A program made the position numbers and the translations under genes. The notes beneath the pieces are model-generated. The model did not search any database. It was not told where the DNA came from and saw only the letters and a list, made by a program, of their open reading frames with translations. This document shows, piece after piece, positions 7,995 to 17,000 of a stretch of DNA of 64,000 nucleotides (position 1 is the stretch's first letter; each line of letters opens with the position of its first letter). This DNA comes from Paenibacillus_S sp043945595 (GTDB lineage: Bacteria; Bacillota; Bacilli; Paenibacillales; NBRC-103111), in assembly GCF_043945595.1 (NCBI RefSeq), contig NZ_JBIFNP010000001.1, forward strand, positions 5,456,001-5,520,000, given 5' to 3'.

Positions 7995-8672
7995 TTAGGA
8001 TTGCTTTTTCGCTTGAAGCTTCGCACGAAGTGCGGCCAGCTCGTCGTCCACGCCGTCATTTTTCCCTAATTGATCCAGCTCATCATCGAGGCTGCGGTTC
8101 TTGGAACGCAGTTCGTTGCTCGCTTCGGCTTCCGCTTCCATCTGAAGCACTTTCTCGGACATGCGGTCGAAGCCTTTCGCTGCGTTGTCGGTTCCAAAGC
8201 CGGACATCGCTTGGTTGATCTGCTTCTGCGCCTTCGCCGCCTCGGCACGGGCGATCAGCAGATCCTTCTTGTTCTTCATCTTCGTAAACTCGTCCTTCAT
8301 TTCGGACAATTGGCTGCGAAGACGGTCCGCGTTTACTTTCGCATTGTCATACTGCTTCTTCAGCTCGTCATAACGGGCTTGATGCTCTTTCTTATCCTGC
8401 AGCGCGCGGCGGGCCAAATCCTCGTTCCCCTGCTCCAGAGCTTTCAAAGCCTGCTCTTCGCGCTTCGTAACCATTTCCTCGGATTCTTCGTACTGCTGCT
8501 TGAATTTCTTCTCGACAGCGATCTGTTTTGCGACCGCTACTTCCGCCTCGCTGATATCCGCTTCCATGTCACGCAGGAACTGGTTCAGCATTTTTACCGG
8601 GTCTTCCGCTTTGTCGAGCAAATCGTTGATCGAAGCCGCCGTCAGGTCACGCAATCTTTTAAAAATTCCCAT
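7995..8672 (-). CDS. pspA: PspA/IM30 family membrane-stress protein
   Basis: From the ATG at 8672 (GGAGG, spacing 9) the protein has 225 residues and begins MGIFKRLRDLTAASINDLLD, the amphipathic N-terminus of PspA/IM30/LiaH that binds stressed membrane. The remainder is a long coiled coil rich in Lys/Glu/Ala/Gln, then a C-terminal helix ending DDELAALRAKLQAKKQS. By family role it oligomerises into ESCRT-III-like scaffolds on the inner membrane face to limit proton leakage. It sits upstream of DUF350, the small membrane peptide and the zinc-ribbon gene on the same strand. Longer upstream reading (to 8741) lacks a better start. Confidence 0.9.
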   Translation of the reverse strand: MGIFKRLRDLTAASINDLLDKAEDPVKMLNQFLRDMEADISEAEVAVAKQIAVEKKFKQQYEESEEMVTKREEQALKALEQGNEDLARRALQDKKEHQARYDELKKQYDNAKVNADRLRSQLSEMKDEFTKMKNKKDLLIARAEAAKAQKQINQAMSGFGTDNAAKGFDRMSEKVLQMEAEAEASNELRSKNRSLDDELDQLGKNDGVDDELAALRAKLQAKKQS

Positions 8673-8812
8673 AAATGAATTCCTCCCATGAATGTCGGTA
8701 TTTGTATTATTAAGCATTACTTTCGAAAGTTGATGTTCCATCGATGTTCACACTTATACATACGAAACAGCCATAAAGGTAGTTTCAGCGAGCGCCAAAA
8801 TATTTTTTTGGA

Positions 8813-11182
8813 TTATTTCAATTCGACGACAGTTACCCCTGAGCTGCCCTCGTTATAGTTGCCGATGCGATAGCTCTTCACATGCTTGTGCTTGCGCAAA
8901 AATTCCTGAATGCCCGCGCGCAGAACGCCGGTGCCTTTACCATGTATGATATACACTTGACCAAGATTTGCCAAGTAGGATTCATCGAGAAAACGGTCCA
9001 CTTCGATAATGGATTCCTCGATATTGGACCCGCGAAGATCCAGCTCCATCCGCACATTCTCGTCGCGCGTCCGCTTTACGCTGGCTGCGGTCTGCTGAGG
9101 CTTCTTCACAGCCGCTGCCGCGGCCTTCACCAGCTCCAGGTCGGCCAGCTGCACCTTCATCTTCATAATGCCGAGCTGTACCGTGGCTTCGGTATCGCTG
9201 ATAATGTCCACGATGTGGCCTTTTTGGCGGAGATTGGTGACCAGCACCTCGTCGCCTGCCTCCAGTTTATCCGGCTTGTTCTTGGCCGACTTCGCCGGCG
9301 TCTTCTTCGAACGCAGCTCGGGCACCGCCTGGTCGAGCCTGCGCTTGGCGTCGCTCAGCTGGTGATCCTTCACGCCGAGCGCTTCCTCGCGCCGGATGCG
9401 GCGCAGCTCGGCGATGATCTCGTCCGCTTCGCGCCGCGCCTTCGCGACGGCTTCCTGCGCTTCGAGCTCCGCCCGCTCGAACAGCTTCTCGCGCTGCTCC
9501 GCAAAGCGCTGCTGCTCCGCTTCGAGCTTCGCGCGCAGCGTTTCGACCTCGCGGCGCTGCCGCTCGGCGGTGTGGCGCTCGGCCTCCGCGGTCAGCCGGT
9601 TTTCCTCCAGCGTCGCGATCATCGACTCGACGCGCTGGTCTTCCTCGCCGACCTGGCCGCGGGCGTGGTCGATAATCGACTTCGCCAGGCCCAGCCGCTC
9701 GGCGATCGCGAACGCGTTGCTTCGGCCCGGCACGCCGACCAAAAGGCGGTAGGTCGGGCTCAGCGTAGCGATGTCGAACTCCATGCTGGCGTTAATAATG
9801 CCCTGCCGGTCAAACGCATACGCCTTCAGCTCGCTGTAATGCGTCGTAGCGATGATCCGGCAGCCCATGCGGTGAATGTATTCAAGCAGGGCTATAGCCA
9901 GAGCGGCACCTTCCGCCGGGTCCGTCCCGGCGCCAAGCTCATCGAGCAGCACCAAGCTTTTGGGCGTCATCTCTCTCAATATGCGGATAATATTCGTCAT
10001 ATGACTGGAAAACGTACTCAGGCTTTGTTCAATGCTTTGTTCATCGCCGATATCGGCATAAATCGCGTCAAATACGCACAGCTGGCTTCCTTCCTCCGCA
10101 GGCACGAACAGCCCTGACATCGCCATCAGCGAAAGGAGGCCGATGGTTTTAAGCGAAACCGTCTTCCCGCCCGTATTCGGGCCCGTAACAATAATAGTCG
10201 TATATTTGTTTCCGATTTCCAAATCCAAGGGAACAACCTTGTCGGGAGGAATCAGCGGATGCCGTCCGCGCTTGATTTTGATAAAGCCGCGGTCGTTTAA
10301 TATCGGCAGCGTCGCTTTCATTTCATGGGCCAGACCCGCTCTGGCAAATACAAAATCAAGCTCTCCGAGCGCGTCCACATTGACCAGGAGCTCCTCGGTC
10401 ACTTCCGCAACCAGAGCGGTGAGCATGCGAAGAATTTTTTCCACTTCCGCTTCTTCCTTCAGCTTCAGCTCCCGGACGCGGTTGTTCAGTTGAACGACGA
10501 CCTCGGGCTCGATAAAAAGCGTCGCCCCGGACGCCGACTGGTCATGGATTATACCGCCGAAATTGCTCCGATATTCCTGCTTTACCGGCAGCACGTAGCG
10601 GTCATTTCGAATCGTGACGAGATTATCCTGCAGCATCTTTTGAATGGACGGCGTTCTGACCATCTGCTCCAGACGGTCGCGCGCCCGTGTCTCGCTGCCT
10701 CTCAGCTCCTGGCGTATCTTGGCGAGCTCCGGGCTTGCCGAATCGACCACCTGGGCATTCTCGTCAATGCACTGTTTGATCTTATCCTCGGTCGGCTTCA
10801 GCTCGGTCATCTGCTCCGCCAGCACTATGAGCGAAGGAGTAGCATATTCTTCCTGAAGGTCGCTCAGAAATCTTTTCAGGCGGCGTCCTCCGTAAATCGT
10901 ATTCGCCACGTCATACAGCTCCGTCGGATTGAGCATGCCTCCGATCCGCGCGCGGTGAATGGATGCCGTAATATCGCGTATGCCGCCAAACGGCGCGCTG
11001 CCCTTCAGCCGATTGACATTGACTGCCTCGTCGGTTGCCTTGAGCCTGCGCTTGACCTCTTCAAAATCGCCGATCGGCTGCAGCGCCTCCACGCGGCTTT
11101 TGCCCAGCCCCGTTTCCGCGTGCTGCGCACACTTATATAAGATGGATGCATAATCCAGCGTCTTCAATATTTTGTCGTTCAA
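8813..11182 (-). CDS. mutS2: Endonuclease MutS2
   Basis: The 789-residue protein matches MutS2 in full: N-terminal core and lever/clamp helices, the ABC-type ATPase with Walker A GPNTGGKT at about residue 332, the VLLDELGAGTDP Walker B/D-loop, a long Glu/Arg-rich coiled coil (about residues 520-620) and a C-terminal Smr nuclease domain from about residue 710 with MELDLRG and the HGKGTGVLR motif. It lacks the mismatch-recognition domain of MutS. MutS2 resolves stalled or collided ribosomes and suppresses homologous recombination in different Firmicutes. The start is a TTG preceded by GGAAAGG. The GC-rich coiled-coil part has heavy Glu/Arg use. Confidence 0.96.
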   Translation of the reverse strand: MNDKILKTLDYASILYKCAQHAETGLGKSRVEALQPIGDFEEVKRRLKATDEAVNVNRLKGSAPFGGIRDITASIHRARIGGMLNPTELYDVANTIYGGRRLKRFLSDLQEEYATPSLIVLAEQMTELKPTEDKIKQCIDENAQVVDSASPELAKIRQELRGSETRARDRLEQMVRTPSIQKMLQDNLVTIRNDRYVLPVKQEYRSNFGGIIHDQSASGATLFIEPEVVVQLNNRVRELKLKEEAEVEKILRMLTALVAEVTEELLVNVDALGELDFVFARAGLAHEMKATLPILNDRGFIKIKRGRHPLIPPDKVVPLDLEIGNKYTTIIVTGPNTGGKTVSLKTIGLLSLMAMSGLFVPAEEGSQLCVFDAIYADIGDEQSIEQSLSTFSSHMTNIIRILREMTPKSLVLLDELGAGTDPAEGAALAIALLEYIHRMGCRIIATTHYSELKAYAFDRQGIINASMEFDIATLSPTYRLLVGVPGRSNAFAIAERLGLAKSIIDHARGQVGEEDQRVESMIATLEENRLTAEAERHTAERQRREVETLRAKLEAEQQRFAEQREKLFERAELEAQEAVAKARREADEIIAELRRIRREEALGVKDHQLSDAKRRLDQAVPELRSKKTPAKSAKNKPDKLEAGDEVLVTNLRQKGHIVDIISDTEATVQLGIMKMKVQLADLELVKAAAAAVKKPQQTAASVKRTRDENVRMELDLRGSNIEESIIEVDRFLDESYLANLGQVYIIHGKGTGVLRAGIQEFLRKHKHVKSYRIGNYNEGSSGVTVVELK

Positions 11183-11431
11183 TTGCTTTTCCTACCTTTC
11201 CTTTCCGTCACAGACCTATTCATTATATTATAGCTCAGACCTAAAGCATTAGCTAATTTTCAATTACAAACGATTCTTTCATATTTCCGGATTCCGGATA
11301 CATATTGCTTACGCTTCTGGTTATAATACCATGTGCATCAATACAAACAGGGCTCGCGTCCACACCATTTTCACAAGCCTTTCGTCGAACATACTCAAAA
11401 TTCCGTCTTTCTCAAAAGGAGGTATCAGCCG

Positions 11432-11800
11432 ATGCATTTGCTTGGCCATCTTGTCAGGTTTATCGTGTCTGCTTTGGTGCTGATGGTTGTGAGTTGGATC
11501 GTTCCGGCTTTTGAAGTGGGCGGTTTCTGGAGCGCATTTTTCCTCGCTCTGGTTATTGCTATTGCCGCTTGGGTAATAGAGGGTATATTCGGCAAACGAA
11601 TTACCCCCTTTGGCCGCGGTATCGTCGGATTTATCGTGAGCGCGGTCATTATCTGGCTGGCCCAGTTCATTGTCAGCGGTGTGACGACGAGCTTTATTGG
11701 TGCAATTTTGGCAGCACTGGTTATTGGGATCATCGACTTGTTCATCCCTGTGAAAACACCGTTTGAACAAGGAATCAGCGGTCGCGAGAAGGGCAAATAA
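11432..11800 (+). CDS. YvlD-type four-helix membrane protein (phage holin family 4)
   Basis: From the ATG at 11432 (AAAAGGAGG, spacing 8) the protein has 122 residues and four transmembrane segments: LVRFIVSALVLMVVSWIVP, AFFLALVIAIAAWVIEGIF, FIVSAVIIWLAQFIVSG and the last containing AAILAALVIGIIDLF. The PFEVGG-like and FGKRITPFGRG loops fit the YvlD/PF04020 family. In B. subtilis yvlD belongs to a stress-inducible operon; the family name 'holin' is by similarity, not shown lysis function. It is a monocistronic gene divergent from mutS2 with its own terminator. Confidence 0.78.
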   Translation: MHLLGHLVRFIVSALVLMVVSWIVPAFEVGGFWSAFFLALVIAIAAWVIEGIFGKRITPFGRGIVGFIVSAVIIWLAQFIVSGVTTSFIGAILAALVIGIIDLFIPVKTPFEQGISGREKGK

Positions 11801-11850
11801 GCCTTTCTCCGCACGGCTGCGAGAAGCCCGGATCCGGATGCTACCGAAAG

Positions 11851-11893
11851 AAAAATCAGTCTGCGGGGCACCGTACGACTGATTTTTCCTATA
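11851..11893 (+). terminator. Intrinsic terminator after the YvlD-like gene
   Basis: AAAAATCAGTC (11851-11861) pairs perfectly with GACTGATTTTT (11877-11887), an eleven-pair stem followed by CCTATATTTTT. It can act in both directions because the stem is flanked by A and T runs. Confidence 0.85.
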
Positions 11894-12047
11894 TTTTTGC
11901 TTTTTGACGGCAGTGCAGACAGGGGATGCGGCATTTCACATTCCCGCCCCGGTTTTGTCACGGCTTCGTCACCGTATTTGCCCGTCAGTTCCTGTATGAT
12001 AGGGTTGAAGTCAAACATCAATTATTGGAAAATTGGAGGGTTCTCAG

Positions 12048-12476
12048 ATGAAAAAGCTTATCGTATTAGTGTTTGCCATTACACTTGTCTTTGCCCTATC
12101 CGCTTGCGGACAAAAAGAAACGGCGCAGCCGCCCGCAACCAACAACGGAGGAACGACAGGCGGTACTACAGGCGGAACAACCAGTGGAACAGGTGGCGCG
12201 GCTGCAGGAGGAGCTCAAAATATCAAGCTCACCGCTACCAACTGGCAGTTCGACCAGCCTGAGTACCGAGTAAAGCAGGGCCAGGACGTTACCGTAACGC
12301 TTGAAAACAAGGAAGGTCTGCACGGCGCTCAAATCAAAGACTTCAACGTTAACCTGAACGGTCAAACCTTATCGAAAACGTTCAAAGCCGATAAAGCGGG
12401 CACCTACGATATTATCTGCTCCGTACCTTGCGGACAAGGTCATTTGAACATGAAGTCCAAGCTGATCGTCGAATAA
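12048..12476 (+). CDS. Cupredoxin lipoprotein with a CuA-type motif
   Basis: The ATG at 12048 has TTGGAGG upstream. The 142-residue protein has a signal peptide with lipobox ALSAC, a low-complexity Gly/Thr linker (four GGTT-like repeats) and one beta-sandwich domain. The C-terminus has CSVPCGQGHLNM, the C-x3-C-x3-H-x2-M ligand set of CuA in cytochrome oxidase subunit II and related proteins. A distal His (EGLHGAQI) supplies the remaining ligand. It is thus a surface-anchored soluble CuA domain without the subunit II membrane hairpins. Likely roles are electron transfer or copper handling; no oxidase genes are nearby. Confidence 0.82.
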   Translation: MKKLIVLVFAITLVFALSACGQKETAQPPATNNGGTTGGTTGGTTSGTGGAAAGGAQNIKLTATNWQFDQPEYRVKQGQDVTVTLENKEGLHGAQIKDFNVNLNGQTLSKTFKADKAGTYDIICSVPCGQGHLNMKSKLIVE

Positions 12477-12502
12477 TCTATACAAATTGCATACGAATGA
12501 AA

Positions 12503-12540
12503 AACGACCAAAGCTGTGAAAAGCCTTGGTCGTTTTTGTG
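12503..12540. terminator. Bidirectional terminator between the cupredoxin gene and map
   Basis: AACGACCAAAGC and GCCTTGGTCGTT pair around an eight-base loop, with A residues on the left and five T residues on the right. The flanking genes converge here, so it can serve both. Confidence 0.85.
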
Positions 12541-12575
12541 TTTCCAAATGATGGAAGATCCAGTGTGCAGCAGTC

Positions 12576-13323
12576 CTACAGCTGAGTTAAAATGATAGGA
12601 CCTTCGCTTGTAATGGCAATCGTATGCTCATACTGAGCGGACAAGCTGCCATCCAATGTGCGTGCTGTCCAACCGTCGCTGTCCAGCTTGGAGCGGTAGC
12701 CCCCGATATTCAGCATCGGTTCGATCGTAATGACCATTCCCTCTTTGAGTCTTCGTCCTTTACCCGGAGGGCCGTAATGCGGCACTTGGGGCTCCTCGTG
12801 CATTTCCTGGCCGATGCCGTGGCCGATAAATTCACGGACCACCGATAGTCCTTCCGCCTCGGCATACACTTGGATCGCATGCGAAATATCGCCGATCCGA
12901 TTGCCGGCGACCGCCTGTTCGATCCCCTTAAACAAGGATGCTTTCGTCACCTGCAGCAAATGCTCCGCCTCCGGCGAAATCTTCCCTACCGCATACGGAC
13001 CAGGCGGAATCGGCAAGCCATCCGTTTAAATTGACCACCATGTCGATAGTCACGATGTCCCCTTCATTAAACGGATTATTGTTCGGAAAGCCGTGGCAGA
13101 TGACATCGTTCACGGATGCGCATGTAGCAAAGGGATAGCCATGAAACCCCTTTTGCTCCGGCGTCGCTCCATGCTTGGCCAAGTATTCTTCCACGAATTT
13201 ATCGATTTCCAAGCCGGTGATCCCGGGCCGAATCATGTTCGCTATTTCCTGATGACAAGCAGCAAGAAGCTTCCCCGCTTCGTGCATAAGCTGAATTTCT
13301 TCCATCGTCTTAATGGTTATCAT
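12576..13323 (-). pseudogene. map: Type I methionine aminopeptidase, interrupted by one extra base
   Basis: MetAP removes the initiator methionine from new proteins. The start is the ATG at 13323 with GAGGGGG upstream. Metal ligands are visible: the first Asp in IVTIDMVVNLNGW, the second in LADSAW, the His in FIGHGIGQEMHEE, and the Glu residues in TIEPMLNIG and in EHTIAI. At about 12996 one extra base shifts the frame. Without it the sequence would read DSAWSYAVGKISPEAEHL and the gene would be exactly 248 codons plus stop. The remainder is intact and family-like, and MetAP is usually essential, so an assembly indel is more likely than a true pseudogene. Confidence 0.9.
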
Positions 13324-13346
13324 GGACGCGTTGCCCCCTCTAGATG

Positions 13347-13436
13347 AAAAAACACGAGCGCCTCCAAAGAGGCAATCGTGCAATTTTATCATTCATTATT
13401 AACTTGACTATATCGAATTGTATAGGAGGTTGTCAA
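13347..13436 (-). promoter_or_regulatory. Promoter and terminator-like leader hairpin of map
   Basis: On the minus strand TTGACA (13436-13431), an 18-bp spacer and TATAGT (13412-13407) form a good sigma-A promoter between cvpA and map. About 20 bases downstream, CACGATTGCCTC-TTTG-GAGGCGCTCGTG (13380-13353) folds into a long stem directly followed by six T residues, ending 23 bases before the map start codon. The hairpin has all the marks of an intrinsic terminator but lies after the promoter and before the gene, so it looks like an attenuator. An 18-codon ORF starting ATG at 13396 spans it. Confidence 0.7.
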
Positions 13437-13462
13437 ACCTGAAGGCAAAGCGCATATCCGGT

Positions 13463-14017
13463 TTACACGGATTTCCTTTGATCCCAAAGCTCATGCAGCT
13501 TATCCGAAACCGCAGGAACGGCGTTCAATAAATAAGGAGCGGCCCGGGAGTTTTTTAGCAGCTGTTGTACCGAATCGTTAGGTAGTACGGTCATGACCTG
13601 TACGGCTACAACAATCAAAACTAATGCTTCCGCCAGCCCCAGAAAAGCGCCGCTCCATTGGTTGATCAGCTTAATGCCGGGAGTCAAGGCGATCCAATTC
13701 AAAATACGCCCGACAATGCTCAAAGCCAGCTTTACGCCGAACAGCAGCAGAGCGAAGGCAATAGCATTATACATATATGTATCCAGGTGCAGCCCTTTGA
13801 CCAGATATTCGTACTTTTGATATGAAGCATAGGAGGGCAAAGAGAGCGCCTGGGCAATCCATGGCGCCGCATCTTTGTAAAAGGCGAACGCCACCATGTA
13901 GGCGACGATCAAACCCGCAACCGAGACAAGCTGACTGACCAGCCCGCGGTAAAACCCCATAACGGTACCGGCCAACAGAATGACCGCGGCAGTCCAATCC
14001 AATCCGTTCATTCCCAC
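13463..14017 (-). CDS. CvpA family membrane protein (YshB-like)
   Basis: The protein of about 184 residues has four hydrophobic segments: LDWTAAVILLAGTVMGFYRG, LVSVAGLIVAYMVAF, the third AIAFALLLFGVKLALSIVG and the last FLGLAEALVLIVVAVQV. The GFYRGLVSQL loop is the CvpA/YshB signature. The GTG at 14017 has AAGGA six bases upstream and starts just after the zapA stop; an in-frame ATG at 14011 is the alternative. Gene order zapA-cvpA matches zapA-yshB of B. subtilis, but polX, which lies between yshB and mutSB there, is absent here. Function unproved in Firmicutes. Confidence 0.85.
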   Translation of the reverse strand: MGMNGLDWTAAVILLAGTVMGFYRGLVSQLVSVAGLIVAYMVAFAFYKDAAPWIAQALSLPSYASYQKYEYLVKGLHLDTYMYNAIAFALLLFGVKLALSIVGRILNWIALTPGIKLINQWSGAFLGLAEALVLIVVAVQVMTVLPNDSVQQLLKNSRAAPYLLNAVPAVSDKLHELWDQRKSV

Positions 14018-14019
14018 GT

Positions 14020-17000
14020 CTATTCCTTCTCCACCAGTTCGATCCATTCGTTATACTCGATTTGAAGCTTCTCGTATTCCGATTTCAGCTCGCTGAGTTC
14101 GGCGAATACATGCTGTGCCCGGTCCTGGTGGTCGTGATATTCCTGCTGCAGCGCGCGCTGCCGGCGCCCTTGCTCCTCGTACTGCTCCTGAAGCTCGTTA
14201 TACAGCTCGATCTGAAGCTGGAGTTCCTCCTGCTGAGAAGCGAACTGCTTGCGAAGCTGTTCGTGCTGGCCGGACAGCTCTTCGTTTAATCCCTGCCAAT
14301 GAGCGCACTGCCGTTCCAGCTCCGTCAGCTTGCCTAGCTGTTCTTGCTGCTGTGCGGCAAGCCGCTCATTATGCTCCAGCATTTCTTTATACCGCTGCTC
14401 CGAATCGGCTATCTGCCCGGCCGTTTGCTGCAGCCTTTCCTCCACCGCAGCAGCTGCCTCGGCTTGGCCTTGCAGTTGCTCCTGCAGTGCGCCGCACTGC
14501 GATTGAAGGCGGCTTATCTCTTCGCTGGAAGCGGCTTCCTTCTCGTTCAGCCGATCCCGAAGCTCATTATATTGATCTTCCAGCTCTTTATAAATTTCTT
14601 CTTGAAGCTGAATTTCCTCGCGCTGCATCCCCTGCGTTCGGCGAAGCTCCTCGGCCTGCGTTGTCAGCTCGTCACAGCGGCGCTGCCACTGGCTTGCGCT
14701 TTCCTGAAGCTGAAGCTGGTATGCCTGCTGTTCGCGGAACTGGGAAAGCAAGCCCCGCTGCTCCTCTTGGAGGACGCTCAGCTGCACCTTCTGCTCGTCC
14801 AGCTGCTTCTCTCGCTGAGCCAGCTGTTCCTCCAGCTCTCTAACGCGCTCGTCCCGAGCTTGTACCGCTTCCCTGCTGCTCGTCTCCAGAGCCGAGAGCT
14901 GCTGCTGAACGCCACCATGCTGCTGCTCCAGCTCGGCATACAGCTCCAGCTGGAGCTGCATTTCTTCAAGCTGGCTGTCGAGCAGCGACTGCACTTTCTC
15001 GTACTGCTGCCGAAGCTCGGTCATTTCATTCGCAGCTGCGCTCTGCTCCAGCTCGTACTGCTCGACCTGCGCTGCGAGCGCACGGCTGTGCTCCTCATGC
15101 TGGTTCAGCTGCTCGCTCAGTTGAGCCTGGTACTCCAGCTGTTCATTGAACTGCTGCTCCAGCGCCGTGACATAGCGAGCGGACTCCCGCTGCTGCCTCT
15201 GCAGCTCACGATTCGATTCCAGCTGCGCTTCATAAGTCTGCTGCTGAAGCCGGATTTGCTCCTGCATCTGATCGATTTGCAGCTGGAGCTGCCCTGTCTT
15301 CTCCAGCAGTTCCTGCTCCTGCAGCTTGCCGAGCTCCGCAAGCTCGGACGCGGCAAGCTCTTGGGCAGCCAGACGCTCCGTTAGCTCAGCTCTGGCCTGC
15401 TCCAGCTCCAAGCGGGCCTGCTGCTCGCTGCGGTATGCGTCTTCCGCCTGTTCGCGCTCCGCCTGGACCGCTTTCAGCTGCTCCGCTTGCAGCTGAAGCT
15501 CGGCTTCCTGGAGCTTGCCGAACGCCTCCAGCTCTGCTGCGGCACGCTCTTGCTCCGCCAGCCGCGCTGTCAGCTCCTCGGCTTGGCGCTCGCTCTCAGC
15601 CAAGCGGCTCGTCAGCGCGCTTTCGCTCTGCTCTCGCTCCGCCAGCCGCGCTGTCAGCTCTTCGGCTTGGCGCTCGCTATCGGCCAAGCGGCTCGTCAGC
15701 TGGCTTTCGCTCTGCTCCCGCTCCGCCAGCCGCGCCGTCAGCTCCTCGGCTTGGCGCTCGCTCTGGGCCAAGCGGCTCGTCAGCGCGCTTTCACTCTGCT
15801 CCCGCTCTGCCAGCCGCGCCGTCAGCTCCTCGGCTTGGCGCTCGCTATCGGCCAAGCGGCTCGTCAGCGCGCTTTCGCTCTGCTCCCGCTCCGCCAGCCG
15901 CGCCGTCAGCTCCTCGGCTTGGCGCTCACACTCGGTCAACAGGCTCACAAGGTCCATTTCGCTCTGCTCCCGCTCGACCAGCTTGGCCGTCAGCTCCAGC
16001 GCCGTGTGCTGCTCTGATTTGCGGGCTTCCTGTTCGCTTTGGCAGACCGTCTGAAGGCGATCGATCTCTGCTGCCGCAGCCTTTAACCGTTCCGTCTGGG
16101 CCGCCAGCTCTTCCTCCTGCAGCTTGACCAGCTCCTCCAGCTCCGCTGCGGACCGTTCTTGTTCCGTTAACCGAACAGCCAGATCGGCAGCAGCCCGTTC
16201 CTGAAGCTCTAAAGCTTCTCTCTCGCTCTGCAAAGCGGCTTCCAAACGCTCTTTCTCCGCCAATACGGATTGAAGCCGTTCAGATTGGACGGTAATTTCT
16301 TTTTCCTGAAGCTTCGCCAGCTCCTCCAGCTCCTGCGAGGCCCGCTGCTGTTCAGCCAGGCGTCGTTCCAGCTCTATCCGTTCGCCCTCCTGCTCCGCCT
16401 GCCGCTGCGACAAGTCTGCTGCAGCCAGCTCCTGCTCACGCAGTCGGGCCGTAAGTTCTGCTACGGACTGTTCTTGGTCCGCAAGCCGCTCTGCGAGCTC
16501 TGAGGCAAGATGCTCGCGCTCTGCCAAACGGCTCGTCAGCTCGTGCTCGCTCTGCTCCCGCTCCGTAAGACGGGCTGTCAGCTCGGCGGCCGCTTGCCGC
16601 TGCGTCTCCAGCGCTTCCCGCTCATTCCGGTAAGCCGCTTCCAGACGCTCCCGTTCCGCTAGGGCAGCCTGCAGCTGCTCCGCTTGGGCAGCAATTTCCT
16701 CATCCTGCAGCTTGCCGAGCTCCTCCAGCTCCGCCGCGTTACGCTCCTGCTCGGACAGCTTTCGCGATAAAACCGCCTGCTCGCTTTCCCGCGCCGCCAA
16801 CTGCCCGCGCAGTTCGGCTGCCATCTGTTCATGCTCAGCCAAACGAAGACCAAGCTCTTCTACAGCTAGCTCGCGTTCCGTCAAGCGATCCGACAGCTCC
16901 TGCTGACTTCGCTCTCGCTCCGCCAAAAGGCCGGTCAGCTCACGCTCACTTTGCTCCCGATCCGCCAATTGGCCCGACAGCGCATGAACGCGCTGATCCC

